In this document: one piece after another, positions 45,268-53,771 of the stretch
How positions within the stretch are numbered: the stretch's first letter is position 1
Layout of the letters: every line of letters begins with the position of its first letter
Assembly (NCBI GenBank): GCA_947088345.1
Contig: CAMUGE010000011.1
Coordinates: 1 to 61,690, forward strand
DNA from: an uncultured Roseburia sp.
GTDB taxonomy: Bacteria; Bacillota; Clostridia; Lachnospirales; Lachnospiraceae
DNA: 61,690 bases
Reading direction: 5' to 3'
Notes under the pieces: model-generated
Database searches by the model: none
The model's input: only the letters and a program-made list of their open reading frames with translations
What the model was told of the DNA's origin: nothing
Program-made: the position numbers and the translations under genes

Positions 45268-47418
45268 ATGGACAAAAAAATTGATTTTGCAAATCCGCAA
45301 TTTTATGAGAACCGCGAACTCAGCTGGCTGAAGTTTAACGTAAGGGTTTTGAACGAGGCGAGAGATAAGAAGATTCCGCTTTTGGAACGTCTGAAATTTG
45401 TAAGCATTACTTCGTCCAACCTGGATGAATTTTTTATGGTTCGCGTTGCGTCGTTAAAAGATATGGTACATGCCGATTATAAAAAACCAGATATAGCGGG
45501 AATGACAGCGAGAGAACAGCTTGCCGCTATTAACAGCAATACAAGAGAGCTGGTAAATCAGCAGTATCAGACTTACAACCGGTCTCTGGCGCCGCTCTTA
45601 AATCAGAACGGCATCTATGTAATTGATGCTTATGAGAAGCTGGATGATCAGCAGGCGGAGTATGTTGACCGTTATTTTATGGAAAATGTGTATCCGGTGC
45701 TGACGCCGATGGCTGTGGATGCGTCAAGGCCGTTTCCGTTAATCCGCAATAAGACATTAAATATTGCGGCGCTTCTCTCGAGAAAGGAGACGGGAAATAA
45801 GGAGCTTGTAAAGAAAGGCAAAGACGCTCTGGAATTTGCCACAGTTCAGGTGCCGGGAGGTCTGCCTCGCCTTGTGTCAGTGCCGTCAGAGGAGGGAAGC
45901 CATACATTTATACTGTTGGAGCAGGTGATCGAAAAGAATATTGACAGATTGTTTTTAAATTATAATGTGCTTGGCGCTTATCCATATCGTATTATGCGCA
46001 ATGCAGATCTTTCAATTGATGAGGACGAGGCGGAAGACCTGTTAAAGGAAATCCAAAAACAGCTGAAAAAACGACAGTGGGGAGAGGTAATCCGTCTTGA
46101 AATTGAGGCAAACGCAAACAAAAAGCTGCTGCGCTTCCTGAAATCGGAGTTAAAAGTTGCCGAAGAAGATATTTATGAGATTCAGGGACCGATTGATTTT
46201 ACATTTCTGATGAAGATGTACGGCATGGAAGGGTATGACCATTTGCGCTACGAGCCGTACAAGCCGCAGCGCATCCCTAAAATCGAATCGAGTGACAATA
46301 TTTTTGAAACGATCAAAAGAGGCGATATTCTGCTGCATCATCCGTATCAGACATTTGAACCTGTCGTCGAGTTTATCCGCCAGGCGGCAAAGGACCCGGA
46401 TGTGCTTGCCATCAAGCAGACGCTCTACCGCGTCAGCGGTAATTCTCCGATTATTGCTTCCCTGGCGCAGGCGGCCGAGAACGGCAAGCAGGTATCGGTG
46501 CTGGTGGAGCTTAAGGCGAGATTTGACGAGGAGCATAATATTGTCTGGGCAAAGAAACTGGAGCAGGCAGGATGTCATGTCATCTATGGCCTTGTCGGAC
46601 TAAAGACGCACAGCAAGATTGCGCTGGTTGTAAGGAACGAGGAGGAGGGAATCCGCCGCTATGTACATCTGGGCACCGGAAATTATAATGATTCTACGGC
46701 GAAGCTTTATACGGACTGTGGAATTTTTACCTGCAATGAAGCGATTGGCGAAGACGCGACGGCAGTATTTAATATGTTAAGCGGATACTCCGAGCCGTTA
46801 TCGTGGAATGAACTGTCGTTGGCTCCGCTGTGGCTGCGCGCAAAGTTTATGCGTTTAATCGAGCGCGAGACAAAACACGCAAAGGCGGGCAAACCGGCAA
46901 AAATTGTTGCGAAGATGAATTCTCTCTGCGACGAGGGAATTATCGCCGCACTGTATGCGGCATCGGCGGCAGGCGTTCAAATTCAGCTGATTGTGCGCGG
47001 AATATGCTGTATCAAAGTCGGTATCCCGGGTGTCAGCGAGAATATTGAGGTGCGTTCGATTGTCGGAAATTTTTTGGAGCACAGCAGGATTTTCTATTTT
47101 GCAAACGACGGGCAGGAAGAAATCTATATGGGCAGCGCCGACTGGATGCCGCGCAATCTCGACAGGCGTGTGGAAATTCTTTTTCCGGTACTAAATGAGG
47201 AGATCAGGAAAGAGGTAAAACATATTCTGGATGTGGAGCTTTTGGACAACACGAAAGCGAATATTCTCTGCCCGGACGGGAATTACGAAAAAGTTGACAA
47301 GCGGGGAAAGCTGCTGGTCAATTCTCAGATGCAGTTTTGCAAAGAGGCGACCGAAGCAGCTCCAAAGCAGGAACATATTTATAAGGAGAGAGTGTTTGTG
47401 CCGGCGGAACCGGTATAG
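45268..47418 (+). CDS. ppk1: Polyphosphate kinase Ppk1
   Basis: Reversibly makes polyphosphate from ATP, 716 residues, normal length. N domain: NRELSWLKFNVRVLNEA, SNLDEFFMVRVASLKD. Head and catalytic domains: DILLHHPYQTFEPVVEF, IKQTLYRVSGNSPII, VLVELKARFDEEHNI; the autophosphorylated histidine is in LKTHSKIALVVR; YVHLGTGNYND and the second HxK-type region NFLEHSRIFYF follow. I choose the ATG at 45268 behind GGAGAG. The frame stays open to 44989, but only through the repeat array, so that extension is not coding. Forms a pair with the Ppx-like gene. Confidence 0.95.
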   Translation: MDKKIDFANPQFYENRELSWLKFNVRVLNEARDKKIPLLERLKFVSITSSNLDEFFMVRVASLKDMVHADYKKPDIAGMTAREQLAAINSNTRELVNQQYQTYNRSLAPLLNQNGIYVIDAYEKLDDQQAEYVDRYFMENVYPVLTPMAVDASRPFPLIRNKTLNIAALLSRKETGNKELVKKGKDALEFATVQVPGGLPRLVSVPSEEGSHTFILLEQVIEKNIDRLFLNYNVLGAYPYRIMRNADLSIDEDEAEDLLKEIQKQLKKRQWGEVIRLEIEANANKKLLRFLKSELKVAEEDIYEIQGPIDFTFLMKMYGMEGYDHLRYEPYKPQRIPKIESSDNIFETIKRGDILLHHPYQTFEPVVEFIRQAAKDPDVLAIKQTLYRVSGNSPIIASLAQAAENGKQVSVLVELKARFDEEHNIVWAKKLEQAGCHVIYGLVGLKTHSKIALVVRNEEEGIRRYVHLGTGNYNDSTAKLYTDCGIFTCNEAIGEDATAVFNMLSGYSEPLSWNELSLAPLWLRAKFMRLIERETKHAKAGKPAKIVAKMNSLCDEGIIAALYAASAAGVQIQLIVRGICCIKVGIPGVSENIEVRSIVGNFLEHSRIFYFANDGQEEIYMGSADWMPRNLDRRVEILFPVLNEEIRKEVKHILDVELLDNTKANILCPDGNYEKVDKRGKLLVNSQMQFCKEATEAAPKQEHIYKERVFVPAEPV

Positions 47419-47464
47419 GAGTCAAAGATGGAACAGGTCTGAGAGATTGTCCGATGAAAGACGC

Positions 47465-47609
47465 CTGTGCCGGCGTCGCCGATTTAGAAAAAACAGATCC
47501 AGCCATGGAAAAGTGCGAGAGACAGAGTAAATAGATAAGATTTCCATGGCTGTCTCTCTCACAGCCTGTGTTTTGGGAAAAGAAACTGTTTTTGGGATTG
47601 CCGGCACAG
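47465..47609. other. Nested inverted-repeat region after ppk
   Basis: Outer stem CTGTGCCGGC/GCCGGCACAG (47465-47474 with 47600-47609), then AAAAACAG/CTGTTTTT (47489-47496 with 47586-47593). Inside lie two interleaved pairs: AGCCATGGAAA/TTTCCATGGCT (47501-47511 with 47541-47551) and GAGAGACAG/CTGTCTCTC (47517-47525 with 47550-47558). The order A-B-A'-B' allows a pseudoknot or two alternative folds. No gene is evident in this stretch. Confidence 0.6.
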
Positions 47610-47627
47610 AGAAAATCAAAAAATCTT

Positions 47628-47900
47628 TTACTTTAGTTCCGGTACGTCTGATTCCAATCTTCTGACTTTGATGCTTAACATTTCAAGTTCGCTGCCGGGT
47701 TTCATGGCGTTATGCAGATTTCTGGACAGATCAAGATGTCCCACGCAGCACGCTGAATATTAACACGGAGTTCGTTGTCGATAATCATATCCATTTTTAA
47801 AATTTTGGTCTTGACTAGGTCCATTTCAGATTTTAAGTCAGTAACGTCAGATTTTAATTGAGTCATATCGGATTTTATATGGCGTAAAAAATTTAAAATT
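47628..47900 (-). pseudogene. Frameshifted coiled-coil hypothetical gene
   Basis: On the minus strand a frame gives TQLKSDVTDLKSEMDLVKTKILKMDMIIDNELRVNIQ from about 47866, then leaves the expected path. Shifting frame by one base within GCTGCGTGG (near 47740) continues GHLDLSRNLHNAMKPGSELEMLSIKVRRLESDVPELK and stops at 47628. The two halves together match a small coiled-coil protein common in Lachnospiraceae (pattern IAEGHLDLSRNLHEA). There is no good start codon upstream either. A gene in decay, function unknown. Confidence 0.7.
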
Positions 47901-48013
47901 AAATGCAGTTTTTTATTTTCAGTTATTATTTCTGTCGCCTTTTGTAAGTGGGTATACCATATTATGAAAGAAAAGTATAGAGAAATAACAAAAAAACAGT
48001 AAAATATAACATT

Positions 48014-48904
48014 TTATTTGGCTTGATTTGATTTGTTTTTGGCTGTCATATAATCTTTTAGACTGTCAAGTACGGAATAGGGGAGGTACATATGTCCTTT
48101 TCCGACGCCAAGTCGAATGTCAGGCTTATTTGTTCCGTGGAAATCGGAACCGCCGCTGATGAGAAGATTGTTTTCTATGGCCATTTTTTTGACCAGCTGT
48201 TCGTCAGCAGTCGAATAGGTGGAATAGACAGCTTCTATTGCGGCAAGACCTGCCGCTTTCAGTTCGCAGATGAGCCGGTTTAAGTCGGCGGGCGCTAAAT
48301 GATAGAGCAGCGGATGGGCTAATACGGAGATTCCTCCTGCGCGTCCGATCAGTTCTGCGGCCTGGGCGGGGGAGATTTTAAAGCGACCGACATAGCAGGG
48401 GCATCCGTCGCCGATATATCGGTCAAATGCTTCTTTGATACTTTTAATACAGCCGTGGTTGTACAGAAAACGGGCAATATTAGCTCTCGTGATTACGCTG
48501 TCCGGATTTTCTGCCGTAAGCGCTTCCATTGTGATGGCAAATCCCTCCTGTTGCAGCCGTTTCACCATGATTTCGTTGCGCCTGTCGCGGCAGTCGCGAA
48601 ATTCTGCAGTTTTCTGCAGCAGTTCTTTGTTTTTGGTATCTATAAAAAGGCCGACAATATGGATTTCCTTTGTTTCTTTTTCGGAAACCTGATATTCTGT
48701 CGAGAGTTCAACTCCTGGAATCAGTTCAAGCTCCAGTTGTTTTGCGGCTTTCTGCGCTTTTTCGACACCAGATACTGTATCGTGGTCCGTCAGCGCAATT
48801 GCGCTAAGATGCGATTCTTTGGCAAGCGCAACTACTTCCTCCGGTGTAAAAGTGCCGTCGGATTCGGTAGAGTGTACATGAAGGTCAATCTTTCGGTTGT
48901 CCAT
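48014..48904 (-). CDS. PHP domain phosphoesterase (RNase AM/nucleoside bisphosphate phosphatase type)
   Basis: 296-residue protein of the PHP family related to YciV/RNase AM, which removes phosphate from 3',5'-nucleoside bisphosphates and trims short RNA. Metal-binding motifs: IDLHVHSTESDGTFTPEE, ALTDHDTVSGV, LIPGVELSTEY, GGISVLAHPLLYH, and SGGSDFHG near the end. Start at 48904 behind AAAGGAGATTAC. Monocistronic and divergent from fucO. Confidence 0.9.
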   Translation of the reverse strand: MDNRKIDLHVHSTESDGTFTPEEVVALAKESHLSAIALTDHDTVSGVEKAQKAAKQLELELIPGVELSTEYQVSEKETKEIHIVGLFIDTKNKELLQKTAEFRDCRDRRNEIMVKRLQQEGFAITMEALTAENPDSVITRANIARFLYNHGCIKSIKEAFDRYIGDGCPCYVGRFKISPAQAAELIGRAGGISVLAHPLLYHLAPADLNRLICELKAAGLAAIEAVYSTYSTADEQLVKKMAIENNLLISGGSDFHGTNKPDIRLGVGKGHMYLPYSVLDSLKDYMTAKNKSNQAK

Positions 48905-49096
48905 ATTTTGTAATCTCCTTTGGAATAATTCTGATTTGTTGAGTTCACATTTGGAATCTCATATCACAGCATTTCTCATTTTAAGCGTATTATACTCCCT
49001 GCGGACAGAATGGGCAAGCGCAAGATGCATTTCGTATCCGGATTGGCGCAACTGTTTTTACAACGTATCAGTGGGGAAGCAGAGAAAAGGGAATCC

Positions 49097-49125
49097 TTGC
49101 ATTTTGAGCAGGAAAAAGTTATACT
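49097..49125 (+). promoter_or_regulatory. Promoter of fucO
   Basis: TTGCAT (49097-49102), 17-bp spacer, TATACT (49120-49125), about 50 nt before the start at 49175. Confidence 0.7.
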
Positions 49126-49174
49126 GTTATAGCGTAGAACAGTAAATAATAATAGAACATGGAGGAACGTACAT

Positions 49175-50317
49175 ATGGTAAATCGTTTTGTATTGAATGG
49201 AATTTCTTATCACGGGGCAGGCGCGATCAAAGAGATCCCGGGAATTATCAAAAGCAAAGGCTTTCAGAAAGCATTTATCGCATCAGATCCGGATCTGGTA
49301 AAGCTGGGCGTTACGGCAAAAGTGACGGAATTACTGGATCAGGAGGGGCTTACATATGAAATTTATTCCGATATCAAGCCAAATCCGACCATTGAGAACG
49401 TACAGGCAGGGGTAGCCGCATACAGATCTTTTGGCGCGGATTATATGATCGCTATTGGCGGCGGTTCTTCGATGGACACCGCAAAAGCAATCGGAATTAT
49501 TATCAATAACCCGGAGTTTGAAGATGTGCGTTCACTTGAGGGCGTTGCGCCGACAAAAAATAAAACCGTATTTACGATCGCAGTTCCGACAACCGCGGGG
49601 ACGGCGGCAGAGGCGACTATTAATTATGTGATCACCGATGTGGAGAAGAAGAGAAAATTTGTATGTGTTGACGTCAACGATATTCCGGATGTAGCGATTG
49701 TAGATCCCGATATGATGGCAAGTATGCCCAAAAGTCTGACGGCGGCAACCGGAATGGACGCGCTGACTCATGCAATCGAAGGCTATACGACAAAAGCGGC
49801 ATGGAGACTTGCCGATTGTCTGAATCTGGAGGCAATCCGTCTGATTTCCGAAAACCTGCGCGGCGCGGTTTCCAATACGACAGAGGGACGGGAAGGAATG
49901 GCGCTTGGACAGTTTGTAACCGGAATGGCATTTTCCAATGTCGGACTTGGTATTGCACACTCTATGGCGCATACACTTGGTGCGGTTTATGACACACCGC
50001 ACGGTGTCGCATGTGCAATGATGCTTCCGATTGTTATGGAATACAACGCAGAGACGACTGGCGAAAAATTTAAGGATATCGCGGAGGCGATGGGGGTTGA
50101 TACGGCCGGCATGTCACAGGAGGAGTACCGCAGAGCGGCAGTGGATGCAGTGCGCAAACTTTCGACTGATGTAGGCATTCCGTCAAAGCTTGCAGAGTTA
50201 AAGGAAGAAGATCTTGATTTTCTTGCAGAGTCCGCATTTGCAGACGCCTGCTGCCCGGGAAATCCGAAAGATACCAGTGTAGCGGATTTAAAAGAATTAT
50301 TCCGTAAATTAATGTAG
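49175..50317 (+). CDS. fucO: Iron-dependent lactaldehyde reductase FucO
   Basis: Group III iron-containing alcohol dehydrogenase, 380 residues, very like E. coli FucO along its length (VRSLEGVAPT, PTTAGTAAEATINYVITDVEKKRKFVCVD, ATGMDALTHAIEGY, FSNVGLGIAHSMAHTLGA). GGGSSMDTAKAIG binds NAD; iron ligands are Asp and the histidines in HAIEGY-, HSMAHTLG- and TPHGVA-containing segments. It reduces lactaldehyde to 1,2-propanediol in fucose or rhamnose fermentation. Here it stands alone with its own promoter and terminator; other fucose genes are not in the window, so butanol- or propanediol-type use is also open. Confidence 0.9.
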   Translation: MVNRFVLNGISYHGAGAIKEIPGIIKSKGFQKAFIASDPDLVKLGVTAKVTELLDQEGLTYEIYSDIKPNPTIENVQAGVAAYRSFGADYMIAIGGGSSMDTAKAIGIIINNPEFEDVRSLEGVAPTKNKTVFTIAVPTTAGTAAEATINYVITDVEKKRKFVCVDVNDIPDVAIVDPDMMASMPKSLTAATGMDALTHAIEGYTTKAAWRLADCLNLEAIRLISENLRGAVSNTTEGREGMALGQFVTGMAFSNVGLGIAHSMAHTLGAVYDTPHGVACAMMLPIVMEYNAETTGEKFKDIAEAMGVDTAGMSQEEYRRAAVDAVRKLSTDVGIPSKLAELKEEDLDFLAESAFADACCPGNPKDTSVADLKELFRKLM

Positions 50318-50363
50318 AATCATTAATATTGCGCCATTGTTAATTGAGAGCAGGGTCCATAGA

Positions 50364-50404
50364 AATAGTCGTCCGGTTGTTTTGACTGTGACGACTATTT
50401 TTTC
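50364..50404 (+). terminator. Terminator after fucO
   Basis: AAATAGTCGTC (50364-50374) and GACGACTATTT (50391-50401) pair perfectly over 11 bp, followed by more T. Confidence 0.88.
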
Positions 50405-50446
50405 TCATATGACTAGGAAATAGCTTGCTGCGGTACAGGAAAGCAT

Positions 50447-50475
50447 ATGACATTTCTATCTATAGAAAATAATAT
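50447..50475 (+). promoter_or_regulatory. Promoter in front of a candidate small RNA
   Basis: ATGACA (50447-50452), 17-bp spacer, TAATAT (50470-50475). No reading frame follows; hairpin-rich sequence does. Confidence 0.5.
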
Positions 50476-50481
50476 GCGCAC

Positions 50482-50660
50482 CCATGTGAAAGGTAAAATG
50501 ACGCTAAGGCGGCCGCACTCGGCGCGATAAAGAGCCTTGGCCCCATGGGATTGAGGAAAGGCCAGCTGAGCTGGCCAGGCAGATGATGCAGACTTGTCTG
50601 CTTTGTGTTCTTATCAGATAAGACTTGTTCGGGCAGGAGCGCTTTCTGAAAGTAAATCCT
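50482..50660 (+). ncRNA. Candidate structured RNA of unknown class
   Basis: Gene-free, G+C-rich stretch behind a promoter. CCATG near the predicted start (about 50482) can pair with CATGGG (about 50543-50549); AAGGC (about 50506) with GCCTT (about 50535); then GGCCAGC/GCTGGCC, GCAGAC/GTCTGC (2-nt loop) and CTTATC/GATAAG hairpins in line. I compared it by eye with common riboswitches, 6S, SRP and RNase P RNA and found no match. The end is unclear, since no T-run follows. The tyrosine phosphatase gene on the other strand ends at 50677. Confidence 0.45.
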
Positions 50661-50676
50661 CTACATTATAGTAAGG

Positions 50677-51141
50677 TTATAAATTTGAATATTTTGTCTT
50701 CAGAAATTCGTAGAGGGCAGTGCAGCCTGCCGTGACATCTTCGTAAGTTTTATCGAAATCACCGGTAAACCACGGGTCGGCAACCGATGCCGATGATCCG
50801 GTAAATTCCAGTAGTTTATGAATTTTTTCGCATCTGTTTCCGCAAATTCGGATCATATTTCTGATATTTGCATCATCCATGCCGATCAGAAAATCGTAGT
50901 TATCATAGTCATTTTTTTTCATTTGTACTGCTCTGTGCGGAATAACCGGAATTTGCATCTGTCTTAATTTATTCACGGTGCCGTGATGCGGCGGATTGCC
51001 GATTTCCTCAGTGCTGGTGGCGGCGGATTCAATGACAAACTGATCAGTTTTGCCCTGCTGCTTGATCAGATGAGCCATAACGCTTTGAGCCATGGTGCTG
51101 CGGCAGATATTGCCGTGGCAGACGAATAATATTTTTATCAT
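50677..51141 (-). CDS. Low-molecular-weight protein tyrosine phosphatase
   Basis: 154 residues, the usual size. The active-site loop is CHGNICRS (Cx5R with Ser) at the N-terminus, and the general-acid aspartate is in VADPWFTGDFDKTYED near the end. Such enzymes dephosphorylate tyrosine on kinases of capsule synthesis or on arginine (McsB targets); the target cannot be told here. It is the last backbone gene before the integrase island: the boundary must lie between its upstream region and the integrase. Confidence 0.92.
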   Translation of the reverse strand: MIKILFVCHGNICRSTMAQSVMAHLIKQQGKTDQFVIESAATSTEEIGNPPHHGTVNKLRQMQIPVIPHRAVQMKKNDYDNYDFLIGMDDANIRNMIRICGNRCEKIHKLLEFTGSSASVADPWFTGDFDKTYEDVTAGCTALYEFLKTKYSNL

Positions 51142-51268
51142 ATCTTTTATATCCCTTCATAAGCCTTCAAACCTTGATTTTTCAAGCTTTCTGGCGCTTT
51201 TTTCATTTTTGGCTTTTTACCCTTAATCTGCGTAATTCGTTATAAATCTACGCAAATTTACGGGCAAA

Positions 51269-51303
51269 TGGTGTAGTAATTGGTGTAGTAGATTAGTGTA
51301 CTT
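51269..51303. repeat. Direct repeats next to the integrase gene (arm-site candidates)
   Basis: GGTGTAGTA occurs at about 51269 and again 12 bp later, followed by a partial copy GTGTAC. Tn916-family integrases bind short direct repeats inside the element ends with their N-terminal domain; position right after the 3' end of int fits such arm sites. The exact element end is not resolved, but probably lies between 51150 and 51260. Confidence 0.5.
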
Positions 51304-51304
51304 C

Positions 51305-52504
51305 TCAACCTGATTTTCTCTGTTTTCCATGCATATCCGCTTCTTTGAAGTCTAAGATTTTTGCCATCTGCTCCGCCGCACGGTCATAGCTGGCATGAGT
51401 GTAGACATTTAGCGTAACGCCTACATCGGAATGTCCCATTACATATTGCAAAGTCTTAATGTCCATTCCTGCATTTGCCATGTTGGTACAGAACGTATGC
51501 CGAAATACATGGGGCGTGATGTGTGGCAACGGTTTATTCGGATATAGCTTCTTATATTTCTTCATTGCCCACCGCATTTCGTTCTCGATATGTAATGCCA
51601 CTTTCGGGTGATTGTCTTTGTCAATCAGAAGAAAACCGCTGTAACCGTCTATGATTGCTTCTGTATTCAATTTCGAACGGTTGGCAAGGATATTCTTCAA
51701 GCTGTGATACACTTCCTCTGTCATCGGGATAAAACGGCATCCGCACTCTGTTTTTGTTTTTTCCACATAATATTTTCCGCCCCGTTCCCTGACAAGCTGC
51801 TTGTCAACACGGATTTTTCGATTTTGGAAATCAAGGTCATTTTTTGTCAAGCCACAAAATTCGCTGACACGCATTCCTGTTCCCAACAGCACGACAAATT
51901 CATCATAATACTTACAGTAGGTTTTATCCTCACGGATAAAACTCATCCAAAGTTTCTGCTGTTCCTCTGTCATGGCGATACGCTTCTGTGAATCGTTTGG
52001 CACAACATCAACCAGCTTAAAATCAAATGGATTCCTGCGGATAATGTCCTCATTATATGCCATCTGAAAAGCAGGCTTTACAACGCCCCTGACACTTGTA
52101 ATGGTACTGTATCCTTTTCCGTCATTATGCATCTTCATAATCCACTGTTGTGCATCCGATACCTTAATATCTCTTATCTGGCGGTAGCCGAAATCTTCTT
52201 TTTTAATCAGATTCAGCACAAAATTGTATCCGACTTTGGTATTGTAGCGTACACCCTGTTTCAAACTGATATAGCGTTCCAAGAGGGCAATAACGGTAAC
52301 TTCTCCAGCGGCATAATCAATTCCATCGTCAAGCTGCTTTTGGATTACCTTTTCCTTTTCCCGCAGTTCCTTCAAATCAGAAGAATAAATGGTCTGCCTC
52401 TTTCCGTGGATATCCGTATAGCGGTACTGATAAATCAGGTCTTTTCTCTGGCTCTCTCCTGTCTTTAAGACTCGTCCTTTATTGTCTTTTCGTTTCTCAG
52501 ACAT
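51305..52504 (-). CDS. int: Tn916-family tyrosine integrase
   Basis: Site-specific recombinase of 399 residues. The N-terminal arm-binding domain (DNKGRVLKTGESQRKDLIYQYRYTD) and core-binding domain resemble Tn916 Int; the catalytic domain has LLGTGMRVSEFCGL (first Arg), HITPHVFRHTFCTNMA (HxxR), GHSDVGVTLNVYTHAS (His and nucleophilic Tyr). I start at 52504 behind AAAGGAG; the longer frame to 52597 runs into the hairpin spacer. It would insert and excise the island together with the excisionase encoded upstream. Confidence 0.93.
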   Translation of the reverse strand: MSEKRKDNKGRVLKTGESQRKDLIYQYRYTDIHGKRQTIYSSDLKELREKEKVIQKQLDDGIDYAAGEVTVIALLERYISLKQGVRYNTKVGYNFVLNLIKKEDFGYRQIRDIKVSDAQQWIMKMHNDGKGYSTITSVRGVVKPAFQMAYNEDIIRRNPFDFKLVDVVPNDSQKRIAMTEEQQKLWMSFIREDKTYCKYYDEFVVLLGTGMRVSEFCGLTKNDLDFQNRKIRVDKQLVRERGGKYYVEKTKTECGCRFIPMTEEVYHSLKNILANRSKLNTEAIIDGYSGFLLIDKDNHPKVALHIENEMRWAMKKYKKLYPNKPLPHITPHVFRHTFCTNMANAGMDIKTLQYVMGHSDVGVTLNVYTHASYDRAAEQMAKILDFKEADMHGKQRKSG

Positions 52505-52549
52505 TTTCAAACTCCTTTCCGTGGTGGAAAGAGCCTTGATATGACGATA

Positions 52550-52672
52550 TGCAGCGAACGCAAAAATACAAGGGCAACAATGGCAGCTTGCTGTCATATT
52601 GTTGGCATTGTATTTTTATGTGAGTGCAACGACAGCGAGAAACATCGTTTCGAGCTGACGTTCGCTGCATTT
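52550..52672. repeat. 123-bp hairpin element between xis and int
   Basis: ATGCAGCGAACG (52550-52561) and CGTTCGCTGCAT (52661-52672) are perfect 12-bp inverted ends. Inside, AAAAATACAA/TTGTATTTTT, CAACAAT/ATTGTTG and GGCAGC/GCTGTC form one long nested hairpin, and a CGAGAAAC/GTTTCG hairpin follows. In Tn916 xis and int nearly touch; here 243 nt separate them. Structured regulatory RNA or a MITE-like insertion are both possible. Confidence 0.65.
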
Positions 52673-52747
52673 TCATTGTACCATATCAAAGCTGATTTTA
52701 CACCATAAGATTCATAAAAACTGCAAGAAACAAGATAATCTCCATTG

Positions 52748-52942
52748 TCAGATAGAATACTCCCTCTCGATATACTGTTCGAACAGGCGGCGTTTGATTA
52801 ACCTCTTATTGCCAACCCACAGGACAAACCGGCAGTTTTTCTCATTGGTAAGCTCACGCAGCTTATTTACACCAATCCCTGAATAAGCGGCGGCTTCTTC
52901 CAGACTTAGATTACTCTTTTCCCAAATCGGAACTTCCTTCAT
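52748..52942 (-). CDS. xis: Excisionase of the Tn916 type
   Basis: 64-residue winged-helix excisionase: VPIWEKSNLSLEEAAAYSGIGVNKLRELT, FVLWVGNKRLIKRRLFEQYIE, which matches the Tn916 Xis family pattern. It bends DNA at the element ends so that Int favours excision. Start at 52942 behind GGAAGGAGG. Reads toward int on the same strand. Confidence 0.9.
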   Translation of the reverse strand: MKEVPIWEKSNLSLEEAAAYSGIGVNKLRELTNEKNCRFVLWVGNKRLIKRRLFEQYIEREYSI

Positions 52943-52982
52943 TGACTTTCGCCTCCTTCCATAAATTCCTTCCTAAACGCAC

Positions 52983-53027
52983 AAAAAGGACAGCCCAGAC
53001 TTTTCCCATAAGTCTGTGACTGCCCTT
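52983..53027 (-). terminator. Terminator upstream of xis
   Basis: On the minus strand AAGGGCAG...CAGACTT pairs with AAGTCTG...CTGTCCTT, followed by TTTT. It would stop transcripts from the hsd side before they reach xis and int. Confidence 0.7.
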
Positions 53028-53357
53028 GCGCTGTGTTAATGAAAAATAATCAAAATCCCTTGAAAATACCTGCAAACAATCGGGAAGAATTGCAGGGTCA
53101 TATGCGAGATTTATGTATTCAGTTTTTAATACTCTTATTCTAAAGTCCTAAATTATAAGCTCTGTATTTGCAATGCTCATATATCGCTATCCTTGCGTTC
53201 AACCTCTTTATTATAGTAATTGGTAAAGGTGCAAAAAATCTTCCTATTTACAAAATTTTTTCAGAATTTTTTCGTCGGTACATGTCTCAACACCCTTATT
53301 TGCTTTGGGCGGTCTGTTTATGCAGGCTAAAACCTGTCTATATTCTATTTCAGGAAC

Positions 53358-53465
53358 AGCAAGCACTGCCTGTGTCATGACACAGAGCGTAATAGCAAGC
53401 ACTGCTTGCGTATATACGCAGAACAAAATAGCAAGCACTGTCTATGGACGTCCACAGACAGAATT
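53358..53465. repeat. Three tandem 36-bp units, each with a different palindrome
   Basis: AGCAAGCACTG recurs at 53358, 53394 and 53430, exactly 36 bp apart. Each is followed by a different 16-bp dyad ending in CAG: CTGTGTCATGACACAG, TTGCGTATATACGCAG, CTATGGACGTCCACAG (one mismatch). Weaker hairpins occur at one period before and after. Since 36 is 12 codons, short frames stay open on both strands, but I see no ribosome binding site or known protein. It is not a CRISPR: there are no spacers. Confidence 0.8.
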
Positions 53466-53771
53466 TCACAGATTTTCTTGTGGAATATCTGCGAAAATTG
53501 GCTTGCTCTGCCTACTAGGGAACAGATTCCCCTAACCCCTTTTTTATTCATATCCTTTCAGCAAAAAGCGTATCGCATTGAAAAATTTCTGTCCTCTACG
53601 ATACACTTTTTTTGTTTAAAAATACTTTTATACTACATTTTCCCATAACTTTGCTTCTCGCATTAAATATCCAAACGAGATGTACTTGAAATAAATATCA
53701 TCCCATTTTTATACTTTATAAAAGATACTGTATTATTCTCTGTCCGCACATGTTTGCAACTTTCTTATATA

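Larger units (their letters stand above)
52943..53771. other. Gene-free stretch between xis and hsdM
   Basis: 829 nt, A+T-rich, with the terminator at 52983-53027 and the 36-bp palindrome units at 53358-53465. I see no supportable gene. Short frames at 53168-53380, 53244-53438 and 53305-53535 owe their length to the repeats. No clear terminator follows hsdM. Confidence 0.6.

Noticed and set aside
50482-50660. Known riboswitch, 6S RNA, SRP RNA or RNase P RNA
   Set aside because: None of the conserved cores I know could be found on either strand.
53244-53438. Repeat protein on the minus strand (CVMTQAVLA-type units)
   Set aside because: The open frame follows from a 36-bp repeat without stops; it has no ribosome binding site and an equal frame exists on the other strand because of the palindromes.
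53358-53465. CRISPR array
   Set aside because: The 36-bp period is tempting, but only 11 bases are constant, the rest of each unit is self-complementary rather than a spacer, and there are no cas genes.
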